NCBI RefSeq assembly: GCF_902506295.1
Contig: NZ_LR733312.1
Location: 479,064-543,063 of the forward strand
Length of the DNA stretch: 64,000 nucleotides
Reading direction: 5' to 3'
Source: Luteimonas sp. 9C
GTDB taxonomy: Bacteria; Pseudomonadota; Gammaproteobacteria; Xanthomonadales; Xanthomonadaceae
Positions 47,311-57,117 of the stretch are shown here, in pieces. The notes under the pieces are model-generated. The model was not told the DNA's origin and ran no database searches. It worked only from the letters and a program-made list of their open reading frames with translations. Positions within the stretch are counted from its first letter, which is position 1. Each line of letters opens with the position of its first letter. Position numbers and translations under genes: made by a program.

Positions 47311-49902
47311 ATGTCCTCACCCTCCGACGATCGCTGGATCGTGCTCAAGTTCGGCGGCACTTCGGTGTCGCGTCGCCACCGCTGGGACACCATCGGCCGG
47401 CTGGCGAAACGCCGGGCCGACGAGCAGGGTGCGCGCGTGCTGGTGGTGGTTTCGGCGCTGTCGGGCGTGACCAACGAACTGACCGCGATCGCCGACGGTG
47501 CGGCCGATGCCACCACGCGCGTCGACGCGCTCGTCGCGCGCCACCGCGCGTTCGTCGCCGAACTCGGGCTCGATGCCGATGCGGTGCTGGGCGCGCGTCT
47601 CGCCGCGCTGCAGGCGCTGGCCGGCGATGCACGCGCCTCGACGCGCACGCTCGACTGGCAGGCCGAGGTGCTGGGCCAGGGCGAACTGCTGTCCTCCACC
47701 ATCGGCGCGGCCTACCTCGCGGCGCAGGGCCTGGATTTCGGCTGGTGCGACGCGCGCGACTGGCTGGACGCAGTGGCGCTGCCGAACCAGAGCGACTGGG
47801 CGCTGCGGCTGTCGGTGAACTGCCGGCGCGAACCCGACGGCGACTGGCGCAGCCGTTTTGCCGCGCAGGCGCCGCGGATGCTGCTGACCCAGGGCTTCAT
47901 CGCCCGGCACGGCGACGGCGGCACGGCGATCCTCGGGCGAGGCGGGTCGGACACCTCGGCCGCGTACTTCGGCGCGCTGCTCGGCGCGCAACGTGTCGAG
48001 ATCTGGACCGACGTGCCCGGCATGTTCAGTGCCAATCCGCGCGACGTGCCCGACGCGCGCCTGCTCGCGCGGCTGGACTATGCCGAGGCGCAGGAGATCG
48101 CGACGACCGGCGCCAAGGTGCTGCATCCGCGTTCGATCAAGCCCTGCCGCGATGGCGGGGTGCCGATGGCGATCCTCGATACCGAACGCCCCGATCTGCC
48201 GGGCACTGCGATCGACGCGAGCGCCGAACCGGTGCCGGGCGTCAAGGCGATCAGCCGGCGCAACGGCATCGTGCTGGTGTCGATGGAAGGCATCGGCATG
48301 TGGCAGCAGGTCGGCTTCCTCGCCGATGTGTTCGAGCGCTTCAAGCGCCACGGCCTGTCGGTCGACCTGATCGGCTCGTCGGAGACCAACGTCACCGTGT
48401 CGCTGGATCCCAGCGAGAACCTCGTCAGCACCGACGTGCTGGCGCGCCTGAGCGACGATCTGGCCGAGGTGTGCCGGGTCAAGGTCATCGCGCCCTGCGC
48501 GGCGATCACCCTCGTCGGTCGCGGCATGCGCTCGCTGCTGCACAAGCTGTCGGATGTCTGGGCCACGTTCGGCAAGGAACGCGTGCACCTGATCTCGCAG
48601 TCGTCGAACGATCTCAACCTGACCTTCGTCATCGACGAGGCCGACGCCGACGGTCTGCTGCCGGTGCTGCATGCCGAGCTGATCGACAGCGGCGCCATGC
48701 CGGTGTTCGATGACACCGTGTTCGGCCCGAGCTGGCGCGAGATCGCGCACGGCCGCCGCGAACGTGCGCCGCAGTGGTGGCAGGGTGCGCGCGACGCGCT
48801 GCTGGCAGTCGCCGAGCCGGGCCGTCCGCACTACGTCTACCACCTGGCCACGGTGCGCGAACGCGCTGCCGCGCTCGAGGCGGCGACCGCGATCGACCGT
48901 CGCTTCTTCGCGATCAAGGCCAATCCGCACCCGGCGATCCTGCGTGCGCTGGTCGAGGCCGGTTTCGGTCTGGAATGCGTATCGCAGGGCGAACTCGAAC
49001 ACGTGTTCGAGGTGCTGCCGGATCTCGAACCGGCGCGCGTCCTGTTCACGCCGAGCTTCGCGCCGCGGGGCGAATACGCGGCGGCGTACGCGCGCGGCGT
49101 CACGGTGACCGTCGACAACGTCGAAGCGCTGCGCAACTGGCCGGAGGTCTTCCGCGGCCGCGACCTGTGGCTGCGTCTGGATCTTGGCCGCGGCGACGGG
49201 CATCACGCGAAGGTCGTCACGGGCGGCGCGGCGTCGAAGTTCGGCCTGCCGCTGGGTGCGTTCGATCAATTCCTGATCGCCGCCGAAGAGGTCGATGCGC
49301 GCATCACCGGCATCCACGCGCATCTGGGCAGCGGCATCGAGACCGTCGCGCACTGGCGCGAGGTCTATGCCGAACTCGCCGGCTTCGCCGATGCGGTCGG
49401 CACCGTCGACACGATCGACATCGGCGGCGGTCTGCCGATCCCGTATCGGCCCGACGACGTGCCGTTCGACATCCCGGCCTGGGCGGCGGGCCTGGCGGCG
49501 ATCAAGGCCGAATACCCGCGCTATCGGCTGGCGATCGAGCCGGGCCGCTACCTCGTCGCCGAAGCCGGCGTGCTGCTGACGACCGTCACCCAGGTGGTCG
49601 ACAAGCTGGGTACGCGCCGCGTCGGCGTGGATGCCGGCATGCACAGCCTGATGCGGCCGGCGCTCTACGACGCCTGGCACGGCATCCACAACCTGACCCG
49701 GCTCGACGATGCGGACGAGACCACGGTCGAGATCGTGGGTCCGATCTGCGAATCCAGTGACGTCTTCGGCACGCGCCGGCGCCTGCCGGCCGCGACCTGC
49801 GAAGGCGACACGGTGCTGATCGCCGACGCCGGCGCCTACGGCTTCGTCATGGCCAACACCTACAACCTGCGCGGCCTGCCGCGTGAGGCTGTGCTCGAGT
49901 GA
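47311..49902 (+). CDS. lysA: Bifunctional aspartate kinase / diaminopimelate decarboxylase
   Basis: This fusion of 863 residues joins the first and last enzymes of lysine synthesis. The aspartate kinase half starts with VLKFGGTS (Lys13) and has GRGGSDTSAAYFGALL, then two ACT domains (KAISRRNGIVLVSMEGIGM, TLVGRGMRSLLHKLSDV) for probable lysine feedback. The decarboxylase half begins near residue 490; PLP lysine is Lys536 (FFAIKANPHP), with HLGSGI, the glycine loop DIGGGLP and the catalytic ESSDVFG region. Such fusions are known in Xanthomonadaceae. meso-DAP feeds the cell wall, in line with murL and murD2 next to it. Confidence 0.95.
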   Translation: MSSPSDDRWIVLKFGGTSVSRRHRWDTIGRLAKRRADEQGARVLVVVSALSGVTNELTAIADGAADATTRVDALVARHRAFVAELGLDADAVLGARLAALQALAGDARASTRTLDWQAEVLGQGELLSSTIGAAYLAAQGLDFGWCDARDWLDAVALPNQSDWALRLSVNCRREPDGDWRSRFAAQAPRMLLTQGFIARHGDGGTAILGRGGSDTSAAYFGALLGAQRVEIWTDVPGMFSANPRDVPDARLLARLDYAEAQEIATTGAKVLHPRSIKPCRDGGVPMAILDTERPDLPGTAIDASAEPVPGVKAISRRNGIVLVSMEGIGMWQQVGFLADVFERFKRHGLSVDLIGSSETNVTVSLDPSENLVSTDVLARLSDDLAEVCRVKVIAPCAAITLVGRGMRSLLHKLSDVWATFGKERVHLISQSSNDLNLTFVIDEADADGLLPVLHAELIDSGAMPVFDDTVFGPSWREIAHGRRERAPQWWQGARDALLAVAEPGRPHYVYHLATVRERAAALEAATAIDRRFFAIKANPHPAILRALVEAGFGLECVSQGELEHVFEVLPDLEPARVLFTPSFAPRGEYAAAYARGVTVTVDNVEALRNWPEVFRGRDLWLRLDLGRGDGHHAKVVTGGAASKFGLPLGAFDQFLIAAEEVDARITGIHAHLGSGIETVAHWREVYAELAGFADAVGTVDTIDIGGGLPIPYRPDDVPFDIPAWAAGLAAIKAEYPRYRLAIEPGRYLVAEAGVLLTTVTQVVDKLGTRRVGVDAGMHSLMRPALYDAWHGIHNLTRLDDADETTVEIVGPICESSDVFGTRRRLPAATCEGDTVLIADAGAYGFVMANTYNLRGLPREAVLE

Positions 49903-50333
49903 GTCCGCGGCTGGAATACACCCTCGTCTGCGGCGCGTTGGCCCTTACGCTGACCCTCGCGCTCGGGGGACTGCTGGAAATGGGCATCGCCAATGCGTTC
50001 TTCTGGGAACTCGCCAGCGTCGCCATGCTCGCCGCCGCGCTGGCGGCGGCCTGGGTGGCAGGCTGGCGCTGGCGGGCAGGGCGACGGACCGCCGGGCGAC
50101 GCGTACTGGCGATGGCCTGCGCGACCGCGTTGACGGCCGCCGTGCTGTTCGTGCCGATGAGCCTGGGCCTGGTCGCGCTGCTCGCACCCGGTGATGACAG
50201 CCTGTCGTGGGTGTACAGCGCCGCAGTGTTCGGCGCGCCCGGACTGGCCATTGGCCTCGGGCCGGCGTGTCTGGTCGCGCTGCTGCCCGCGCGCCGCTAC
50301 CTCGGGCGCGTGCGCCATCGGGGTCTGGCGTGA
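49899..50333 (+). CDS. Small membrane protein coupled to lysA
   Basis: This gene encodes 144 residues from GTG 49899, which overlaps the lysA stop (GTGA). Four hydrophobic stretches (LVCGALALTLTLALGGLL, ASVAMLAAALAAAWVAGW, LAMACATALTAAVLFV with MSLGLVALLAP, and the C-terminal AVFGAPGLAIGLGPACLVALL) give an integral membrane protein. No motif I know is present. Its place between the lysine/DAP fusion and murL suggests a link to cell-wall precursors, but that is inference. Basic residues flank the segments as expected. Confidence 0.68.
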   Translation: MSPRLEYTLVCGALALTLTLALGGLLEMGIANAFFWELASVAMLAAALAAAWVAGWRWRAGRRTAGRRVLAMACATALTAAVLFVPMSLGLVALLAPGDDSLSWVYSAAVFGAPGLAIGLGPACLVALLPARRYLGRVRHRGLA

Positions 50334-50394
50334 GGCCCTGTGTTGCCGACGCCCGATGCGCGCGTCGTTCGTATCCGCTGGAGACCTGAGCACC

Positions 50395-51747
50395 ATGTTC
50401 GATCGTGATTCCATCGCCGCGTTCCGCTTCGTGCGGTGCGCGTTCGACCCCGACACCGGCGTGGCCCGACTGGTCTACGCCTTCGACGACGGCCCGGAGC
50501 TGGTCGAAACCGTCACCGTGCCGGGCGCACCGTTCGCGCTCGACGACGCGCGCGCCGCGGCCGTGACCCGGGCGCTGCGGCTGCTGCACCTGATCGCCGG
50601 CGTGAGCTACTACAAGGCGGCCGTGCCGACGGAGATCCGCATCGAGGACTACGCGATCGATGCGGGCACCGCGGCGCTGATCGAGGACGTGTACGTGCAC
50701 GGACTCGGCGAATTCGCATACCGCAACGGGCTGGACCTGCACGGGACGATCCGCTTCCCGCACGGCGCCTCCGCGGATCAGGACGCGCCGGCGCTCGGTC
50801 TGCGCACGCATGCGCTGGTCGCGATTGGCGGCGGCAAGGATTCGCTGGTGTCGATCGAAGCGCTGCGCGCGCTCGACGTCGCGCAGACCGTCAGCTGGAT
50901 CGGCGGCTCGCAGCTGATCCGCGTCTGCGCCGAGCGCACCGGCCTGCCGACGCTCAATATCGGCCGTTCGATCGCGCCGGAACTCTTCGAGTACAACCGC
51001 CAGGGCGCGTGGAACGGACACATCCCGGTCACCGCGATCAACTCGGCGATTCTCGTGCTCGCTGCGGTGCTGCACGGCGTGGACCAGGTGGTGTTCTCCA
51101 ACGAACGCTCGGCCAGCTACGGCAGCCTCATTCCGGGCACCGGCGAGGTGAACCACCAGTGGTCCAAGGGCTGGGCATTCGAAAAAGCGTTCGGCGAGCA
51201 CGTGCAGACGCGCGTGGCCGCGGATCTGCAGTACTACTCGCTGCTGCGGCCGCTGTCGGAACTCGCCGTCGCGCGCCAGTTCGCGAAGACCGATCGCTAC
51301 GACGCACACTTCTCCAGCTGCAACCGCAACTTCCACCTGCTCGGCGAGCGCCCGGTGAACCGCTGGTGCGGCATCTGCCCCAAGTGCCATTTCGTGTTTC
51401 TGGCGCTCGCGCCGTTCATGCCCAAGCCGCGTCTGGTGGCGATCTTCGGCCGCAATCTGCTCGACGATCCGGCGCAGGTGCCGGGCTTCGATGCCCTGCT
51501 GGAGTACCAGGACCACAAGCCCTTCGAATGCGTCGGCGAAGGCCGCGAATCGCGCGCGGCGATGGCGGCCCTGGCCAAGCGCCCCGAGTGGCGCGAAGAC
51601 GCGGTCGTCGCGCGCTTCGCCCGTGAGATCGCACCGCAGCTCGACACGCACGAACTGGATGTCGCCGCGTTGCTGGCCGTGGAAGCCGATGCGCACCGGA
51701 TTCCCGACGTGCTCTGGGACCGCCTGCGTGCGCATCTCGCAACTTGA
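50395..51747 (+). CDS. murL: MurL, UDP-MurNAc-L-Ala-L-Glu epimerase
   Basis: MurL, characterised in Xanthomonas oryzae, converts the terminal L-Glu of UDP-MurNAc-L-Ala-L-Glu to D-Glu, in place of the glutamate racemase route. The product has 450 residues from ATG 50395. It has the ATP-pyrophosphatase-like loop [15 protein letters not shown] (residues 145-150 are GGGKDS), ISWIGG-like [19 protein letters not shown] and a cysteine cluster [12 protein letters not shown] near the C-terminus. The next gene is the matching ligase, overlapping by 20 bp. ATP is needed for the reaction in the known enzyme. The pairing is strong support. Confidence 0.92.
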   Translation: MFDRDSIAAFRFVRCAFDPDTGVARLVYAFDDGPELVETVTVPGAPFALDDARAAAVTRALRLLHLIAGVSYYKAAVPTEIRIEDYAIDAGTAALIEDVYVHGLGEFAYRNGLDLHGTIRFPHGASADQDAPALGLRTHALVAIGGGKDSLVSIEALRALDVAQTVSWIGGSQLIRVCAERTGLPTLNIGRSIAPELFEYNRQGAWNGHIPVTAINSAILVLAAVLHGVDQVVFSNERSASYGSLIPGTGEVNHQWSKGWAFEKAFGEHVQTRVAADLQYYSLLRPLSELAVARQFAKTDRYDAHFSSCNRNFHLLGERPVNRWCGICPKCHFVFLALAPFMPKPRLVAIFGRNLLDDPAQVPGFDALLEYQDHKPFECVGEGRESRAAMAALAKRPEWREDAVVARFAREIAPQLDTHELDVAALLAVEADAHRIPDVLWDRLRAHLAT

Positions 51748-53149
51748 GGCCATCGCCGCCGTCGGCGGCCGTGTCGCGCTGTGGGGCTGGGGACGTGAAG
51801 GCCGCGCGGCCTACGCGGCGCTGCGGGCAGTGGGCGGGCCGGGCGGCGCATTGCCGCTGACGGTGTTCTGCGCCGAGACCGAAGCCGCCGACATCGAGGC
51901 GCTAGGCGATCCGGCGCTGCAGGTCGACACCGACGCGGGCGCCGGGCGTCTGTCCGGGTTCGACGTGGTGATCAAATCGCCCGGCATCAGCCCCTATCGG
52001 CCGGAGGCGCGCGCGGCGGCCGCGCAGGGCACGCGCTTCATCGGCGGCACGGCGCTGTGGTTCGCCGGGCGCGCCGCGCCGGGCGACGTTGCCGCCGGCA
52101 CTGTCTGTGTCACCGGCACCAAGGGCAAGAGCACGACCACCGCACTGCTCGCGCACCTGCTGCGCGCGCACGGCCTGCGGACCGCGCTGGCCGGGAACAT
52201 CGGCCTGCCGTTGCTGGAACTGCGCGATGCCGACGCCAACGCCTGGGCGATCGAACTGTCGAGCTACCAGACCGGCGATGTCGCCGCGGGCGGTGTGCGA
52301 CCCGACATCGCCGTGGTCACGAATATCTTTCCCGAACACCTCGACTGGCACGGCAGCGAGGCGCAGTACATCGACGACAAGCTCAGCCTTGTCACGCGCG
52401 CGCGGCCGCGCATCGCCGTGCTCAATGCCGAAGATCCGCGGCTCGCCGCGCTGGTGCTGCCGGACAGCGAGATCCGCTGGTTCGGCACGCCCGAAGGCTG
52501 GCATCTGCGGGGAGATGTCCTGCATCGCGGCGACACCGCGATCATGGACACCTCGGGCCTGCCGCTGCCGGGCCGTCACAACCGCGGCAATCTCTGCGGC
52601 GTGCTGACCGCGATCGAAGCGCTGGGCATCGATGCCGCGCCGCTGGCATCGGCCGCCGCGGGTTTCGTGCCGCTGCCGCATCGCCTGCAACCGCTGGGCA
52701 CGCGCGACGGCGTGCTGTGGGTCAACGATTCGATCAGCACCACGCCACACGCGAGCCTGGCCGCGCTCGATGTCTATCGCGATCGCCGCGTCGCACTGCT
52801 CGTCGGCGGCCACGACCGCGGCCTCGACTGGCAGGCATTCGCGGATGCGATGCGTACCGGCGCGCCGCACGCGATCGTGACCCTGGGCCAGAACGGCCCG
52901 CGCATCCATGATCTGCTCGCGCCGATCGCCCGCGACGCCGGCTTCCGGTTGTCGGCGGCCGACGATCTCGAATCGGCGATCGCGCAGGCGCGCGCGGCGC
53001 TGGACGGCGACGGCGTGCTGCTGCTGTCGCCGGGCGCGCCCAGCTTCGGTGCCTACCGCGACTACACCGCGCGCGGTCGCCATTTCGCCGCGCTGGGCGG
53101 CTTCGATCCGGATGCGATCACGGCGATTCCGGGCATCGGGATCGCCTGA
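51728..53149 (+). CDS. murD2: MurD2, UDP-MurNAc-L-Ala-L-Glu ligase
   Basis: MurD2 adds L-Glu, not D-Glu, to UDP-MurNAc-L-Ala, and MurL then inverts it. GTG 51728 (start [10 protein letters not shown]) lies within the end of murL, with GGGAC before it. The product is 473 residues. It has the Mur ligase layout: an N-terminal Rossmann-like [13 protein letters not shown], the ATP loop [18 protein letters not shown] near residue 128, [39 protein letters not shown] and [23 protein letters not shown]. Substrate choice is taken from the murL partner and the known pair. Confidence 0.92.
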   Translation: MRISQLEAIAAVGGRVALWGWGREGRAAYAALRAVGGPGGALPLTVFCAETEAADIEALGDPALQVDTDAGAGRLSGFDVVIKSPGISPYRPEARAAAAQGTRFIGGTALWFAGRAAPGDVAAGTVCVTGTKGKSTTTALLAHLLRAHGLRTALAGNIGLPLLELRDADANAWAIELSSYQTGDVAAGGVRPDIAVVTNIFPEHLDWHGSEAQYIDDKLSLVTRARPRIAVLNAEDPRLAALVLPDSEIRWFGTPEGWHLRGDVLHRGDTAIMDTSGLPLPGRHNRGNLCGVLTAIEALGIDAAPLASAAAGFVPLPHRLQPLGTRDGVLWVNDSISTTPHASLAALDVYRDRRVALLVGGHDRGLDWQAFADAMRTGAPHAIVTLGQNGPRIHDLLAPIARDAGFRLSAADDLESAIAQARAALDGDGVLLLSPGAPSFGAYRDYTARGRHFAALGGFDPDAITAIPGIGIA

Positions 53150-53270
53150 GGCGCACCGGTTGGTCGGGCCAGAGGTCCGGTCCGTCGTCGCAGTTCCGTG
53201 TTCCGTCGGATGGGCGCCTGTGCGCGGTCTCGGACTGAGAGACTGGACGTCCATCGAACAGGACGTCGAC

Positions 53271-53498
53271 ATGGATCGCAGCGAACGCAACGCACGCGCC
53301 TGGCGGAATCCCGGCAACTGGATCGGGCCGCGCTGGCTCGGCCTCTACCGGTCCGCGGACGATGACAGGCTGTGGGTGCCGAAGGTGCCGCGCGCGCTGG
53401 GCTGGACGGTCAATCTGGCCAGGCCGGCCGGCGCGATCATCCTGCTGGTGCTGGTGGTCTCGGCGGGGTCAGTCACGTACCGGGTGCTCGGCGGCTGA
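53271..53498 (+). CDS. DUF5808-like small membrane protein
   Basis: This gene encodes 75 residues from ATG 53271. It has WRNPGNWIGPRWLGLYRSADDDRLWVPKVPRALGW, the W-x-x-x-P and LWVPK pattern of DUF5808, and one C-terminal membrane helix (AGAIILLVLVVSAGSVTYRV). In many bacteria this motif is found in proteins with a membrane span and unknown role. It follows murD2 by 121 bp and converges with ispB. Confidence 0.68.
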   Translation: MDRSERNARAWRNPGNWIGPRWLGLYRSADDDRLWVPKVPRALGWTVNLARPAGAIILLVLVVSAGSVTYRVLGG

Positions 53499-53513
53499 CG
53501 GCGCCAGGACGCG

Positions 53514-54512
53514 TCAGTGTCCGCGTTCGACCGCGTAACGCGCCAGGCCGCGCAGCGCGGCGACGGCGTCGTTGTCAGCCAGCCCTGCGAGTGCACGTTC
53601 GGCCGCCTCGGCGTATGCGAGTGCGCGCGCACGGCTGTACTCGAGGCTGCCAGCGGCTTCGATCGCGGCCAGCACGTCGGGCAGTGCACCGACATCACCG
53701 CTCTCGATGGCCGCACGCAGGCGCGCGCGGACATCGGGCGTGGCCTGCGCCATCGCGTGGATCAGCGGCAGCGTGGCCTTGCCTTCGGCGAGATCGTCGC
53801 CGAGGTTCTTGCCCAGCGCGTCGGCATCGCCCGAATAGTCGAGCACGTCGTCGGCGATCTGGAACGCGTAGCCGAGCTGCATGCCGTAGTCGTACAGCGC
53901 GCGCTGCGTTGCCTCATCCGCGCCAGACGCCAGCGCGCCCAGCGTCGTGCCGGCGGCGAACAGCACCGCGGTCTTGCGTTCGATGACGTTGAGGTAGGCA
54001 GTCTCGTCGGTGTCCGGATTGCGCACGTGCAGCAGCTGCAGCACTTCGCCCTCGGCGATGCGGTTGGTGGTGTCGGCGAGGATGCGCATCACCGGCATGC
54101 GGTCGAGTTCGACCATCAGCTGGAAGCTGCGCGAGTACAGGAAATCGCCGACCAGCACGCTGGCCGCGTTGCCCCAGATCGCGTTCGCGGTGCTGCGGCC
54201 GCGGCGCAGGTCGGATTCGTCGACCACGTCGTCGTGCAGCAGGGTCGAGGTGTGGATGAACTCGACGATCGCCGCCAGCTGGTGGTGCTCGGCACTGATC
54301 GTGCCGGTCGCGCGGCCGGCCAGCATCACCAGCATCGGCCGCAGCCGCTTGCCGCCGGCCGAGACGATGTGTTCGGCGACCTGGTTGATCAGTACGACGT
54401 CGGAGGCCAGGCGGTCACGGATCAGCGCGTCGATGGCGGCCATGTCGCCGGCGGCGAGGGCCTGGATCGCCGGCAGATCGAGGCGGGCGGCCGGGTGGGC
54501 GACGTTGTTCAT
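53514..54512 (-). CDS. ispB: Octaprenyl-type polyprenyl diphosphate synthase
   Basis: This enzyme lengthens isopentenyl units to the quinone side chain. It has 332 residues. The two aspartate motifs are LLHDDVVDESDLRRG and FQIADDVLDYSGD. The conserved GGKRLRPMLVMLAGRA, GDFLYSRSFQLMVELD and GKATLPLIHAM are all intact. IspB uses products of the MEP pathway, whose first gene, dxs, is at 18869. It is monocistronic here and divergent from ssb. Confidence 0.94.
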   Translation of the reverse strand: MNNVAHPAARLDLPAIQALAAGDMAAIDALIRDRLASDVVLINQVAEHIVSAGGKRLRPMLVMLAGRATGTISAEHHQLAAIVEFIHTSTLLHDDVVDESDLRRGRSTANAIWGNAASVLVGDFLYSRSFQLMVELDRMPVMRILADTTNRIAEGEVLQLLHVRNPDTDETAYLNVIERKTAVLFAAGTTLGALASGADEATQRALYDYGMQLGYAFQIADDVLDYSGDADALGKNLGDDLAEGKATLPLIHAMAQATPDVRARLRAAIESGDVGALPDVLAAIEAAGSLEYSRARALAYAEAAERALAGLADNDAVAALRGLARYAVERGH

Positions 54513-54606
54513 GCAGGATCCGGGACAGGCAGGACCGGAATTATAGGAGACGCCCGACAGTGGCGTGCGGGCGAGGGCGGGGGTCGGACGCCGACCGGCT
54601 GGCGGC

Positions 54607-54612
54607 TATACT
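54607..54612 (+). promoter_or_regulatory. -10 element upstream of ssb
   Basis: TATACT lies 52 bp before the ssb ATG. The -35 is weak (TCGGAC at 54584-54589, 17 bp away). It is the only candidate between the divergent ispB and ssb genes. Confidence 0.4.
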
Positions 54613-54663
54613 GTGGAGGTCCATCACGCCGGTCTCGAAGCCGGTGCAATCCAAGGAATTCCC

Positions 54664-55188
54664 ATGGCCCGCGGCGTCAACAAAGTCATCCTGGTCGGCA
54701 ATCTCGGCAACGACCCCGACACCAAGTACACCCAGGGCGGCATGGCCGTGACCCGCATCAGCCTGGCCACGACCAGCGTGCGCAACGACAAGGACGGCAA
54801 CAAGCAGGAGCGCACCGAATGGCACCGCGTGGTGTTCTTCGGCAAGCTCGGCGAGATCGCCGGCGAATACCTGCGCAAGGGCAGCCAGTGCTACATCGAA
54901 GGCGAGATCCGCTACGACAAGTACACCGGCCAGGACGGCGTGGAGAAGTACACGACCGACATCGTCGCCAACGAGATGCAGATGCTCGGCGGCCGCGGTG
55001 ACGGCGGCGTGGCGATGCCCCGCAGCAGCGCGGTCCCGCGCCTTCGCGCCAGTCGGCGCCGCAGCAGCAGCGTCCCGCGCCGATGGACGATTTCTCGGAC
55101 GACGACATCCCGTTCTGATCGCGCGTCGCGTCGCCTGATGTCCTGCACGAACCCCCGAGCGATCGGGGGTTCTGCGTTCCGGGCATGA
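54664..55188 (+). CDS. ssb: Single-stranded DNA-binding protein, C-terminus out of frame
   Basis: SSB coats single-stranded DNA and recruits repair and replication partners through its C-terminal tip. As read, the gene gives 174 residues. The OB fold is intact: [39 protein letters not shown] and [18 protein letters not shown]. After residue 113 the frame changes. The expected tail and tip ([13 protein letters not shown]) is complete in frame 55014-55118, one base out, ending at TGA 55116-55118. A missing G near 55009 in GGCGGCGTGGCGAT would explain it. A terminator lies before the late stop at 55188, so the natural end is probably 55118. An assembly or sequencing error is the simplest reason. 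Confidence 0.9.
   Translation: MARGVNKVILVGNLGNDPDTKYTQGGMAVTRISLATTSVRNDKDGNKQERTEWHRVVFFGKLGEIAGEYLRKGSQCYIEGEIRYDKYTGQDGVEKYTTDIVANEMQMLGGRGDGGVAMPRSSAVPRLRASRRRSSSVPRRWTISRTTTSRSDRASRRLMSCTNPRAIGGSAFRA
55149..55172 (+). terminator. Terminator of ssb
   Basis: A perfect 10-bp stem (GAACCCCCGA 55149-55158 with TCGGGGGTTC 55163-55172, loop GCGA) is followed by TGCGTT. It begins 30 bp after the stop of the intact ssb tail, but lies inside the shifted frame. Confidence 0.7.
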
Positions 55189-55219
55189 CGGTCCGTTCGA
55201 GCGCGCAGATCGCGCCGCC

Positions 55220-56956
55220 TCAACGCACCCCGTGCATCCAGCGCCGCACCAGCGGCGACAGCACGAAGTAGGCGAGGCCCGAACCGACACCGATCCACAG
55301 CATCAGCTGGAACAGGTCCGCGTACTTGGCGGCCGCGACCGCCATGTCGAAGGTCTCGCCGGCCGGCACGTCCATCGAGGTCAGCTTACCGAACTGCGCG
55401 GCCAGCACTTCCGAATACGCCGTGGCCAGCCAGAACGCGCCCATCATCAGGCCCACCACGCGCGCGACCGACAGCTGGGTCACCGCCGACAGGCCGATCG
55501 GCGACAGGCACATCTCGCCCAGTTCCAGCAGGAAATACGCCAGCACCAGCCACCACACGCTGGCCAGCACGCCGCTGCCGGCGGACTGCGCGGCCAGCAT
55601 CAGCGGCACGAAGGCGAGGCCTGCGAACACCAGGCCGATCGCCATCTTCGCCGGCTTGCTCGGGTTGAGGCCGCGGCGGTCCAGCCAGGGCCACAGCCAC
55701 GAGAACACCGGCGCCAGCACGACGATGAAGAACGCGCCGAGGAAGGTCAGCGAGCCGGCGGTCTGCGGCACCAGCACCACATCGTGGACCAGCGCGACCG
55801 CCAGCGCGACGACCATCGCGATGACCGCCGTCTTCGCCAGTCCGTCGTTGCCGCGATCGCTGGCGCGCAGCGCAGCCACCATCAGGACCGGGCTGCTGGC
55901 GAGTGCGAAGATCGCCCACGGAATGCCGGGCGTGTAGTCGCCGGGCGTCAGGCCGAACAGGTCTTTGGTCAGCATGCGGTCGGTGAACGTGACCCAGGCG
56001 CCGTAGGTCTGCTCGTAGAGGGTGAAGAAGATCAGCACGCCGATGATCAGCAGCACCAGCGCCAGCATCTGCTGCCGCTCGACTTTCGTGCAGTGGCGCA
56101 CGAGGAACCAGACGAACCACGCCGCGAGGGCGACGGCAATCAGGTGCATCGCACCGTGCACGGTCCAGGTGCGCTGGATCAGCTGCCAGACCAGCAGTGC
56201 ACCGGCGACGCTGCCGGCATAGATCCACCATTCGCGCGACAACGGGCCGACGCGTTCGCGCAGTTTCGCCGGATCGTTCGGTTCGGCCAGCCCGTAGAGA
56301 TACTTCTGGCCCCAGATGAAGACGATCAGCCCGGCCACCATGCCGATGCCGGCCGCGCCGAAGCCGTATTTCCAGCCGTAGGTCTCGCCCAGGAACGCGC
56401 ACACCAGACTCGCAAACAGCGCGCCAACGTTGATGCCGGCGTAGAACAGCGTGAACCCGGAATCGCGTCGCGGATCCTCGGGCGCGTAGAGCTTGCCGAC
56501 GATCGTCGAAATGTTGGGTTTGAGGAAGCCGACGCCCATGATGATCAGCGCCAGCGACAGGTAGAACACCTGCAGCGCGGCCTCGTCGCGCACCACGACG
56601 CCATCGACGATGCGCGCCTGTTCGCCCTCGTAGGCCATGCCCAGATGCCCGAGCACCAGCAGCACGCCGCCTAGCACGACCGCCTTGCGCATGCCCAGAT
56701 ACCGGTCCGCGAGCAGGCCGCCGATCACCGGGACCGCATACACCAGGCCACCGTAGGCACCGAGCAGGTCAAAGCCCGCGTCGTCGCCGAACAGGTGGTA
56801 CTTGAGGATGTAGAGCAGCAGCAGCGCCTTCATCCCGTAGAACGAGAAGCGCTCCCACATCTCGGTGAAGAAGCAGACGAAGACCCCTTTGGGGTGGCCC
56901 AGAAAATCCGCGCGCGACGCGGTGGCTACAGCGGTGGCAGGGCGCAAGGCCGTCAT
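55220..56956 (-). CDS. POT-family peptide transporter
   Basis: This proton-coupled oligopeptide transporter has 578 residues from ATG 56956; an upstream GTG or ATG would add about 22 residues of poor quality. The family signature FFTEMWERFSFYGMKALLLLY (ExxERF) lies in the first helix, and FYLSLALIIMGVGFLKPNISTI and YAGINVGALFASL follow. About 14 membrane segments are expected. It likely imports di- and tripeptides. It is divergent from two secreted S9 peptidase genes, so the three may form one peptide-use system. Confidence 0.9.
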   Translation of the reverse strand: MTALRPATAVATASRADFLGHPKGVFVCFFTEMWERFSFYGMKALLLLYILKYHLFGDDAGFDLLGAYGGLVYAVPVIGGLLADRYLGMRKAVVLGGVLLVLGHLGMAYEGEQARIVDGVVVRDEAALQVFYLSLALIIMGVGFLKPNISTIVGKLYAPEDPRRDSGFTLFYAGINVGALFASLVCAFLGETYGWKYGFGAAGIGMVAGLIVFIWGQKYLYGLAEPNDPAKLRERVGPLSREWWIYAGSVAGALLVWQLIQRTWTVHGAMHLIAVALAAWFVWFLVRHCTKVERQQMLALVLLIIGVLIFFTLYEQTYGAWVTFTDRMLTKDLFGLTPGDYTPGIPWAIFALASSPVLMVAALRASDRGNDGLAKTAVIAMVVALAVALVHDVVLVPQTAGSLTFLGAFFIVVLAPVFSWLWPWLDRRGLNPSKPAKMAIGLVFAGLAFVPLMLAAQSAGSGVLASVWWLVLAYFLLELGEMCLSPIGLSAVTQLSVARVVGLMMGAFWLATAYSEVLAAQFGKLTSMDVPAGETFDMAVAAAKYADLFQLMLWIGVGSGLAYFVLSPLVRRWMHGVR

Positions 56957-57117
56957 CCGGGCGGGCGAAGGCGCGAGTATAGGCGCAGCATTTGCAGCCG
57001 GACCAGTTGCGCATTCGGGCATGTGACGTCCGCGCCGACTTCAGTAGGATGATGGCAGCGGTGCCCGGGGAGAGCGTCTTCGACGGTCGGGGCACCGCCT
57101 CGAAACCGGGAGTTTGT

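Noticed and set aside
47317..49689. 790-codon ORF opposite the lysine fusion gene
   Set aside because: Same shadow effect; the sense strand is a complete bifunctional enzyme.
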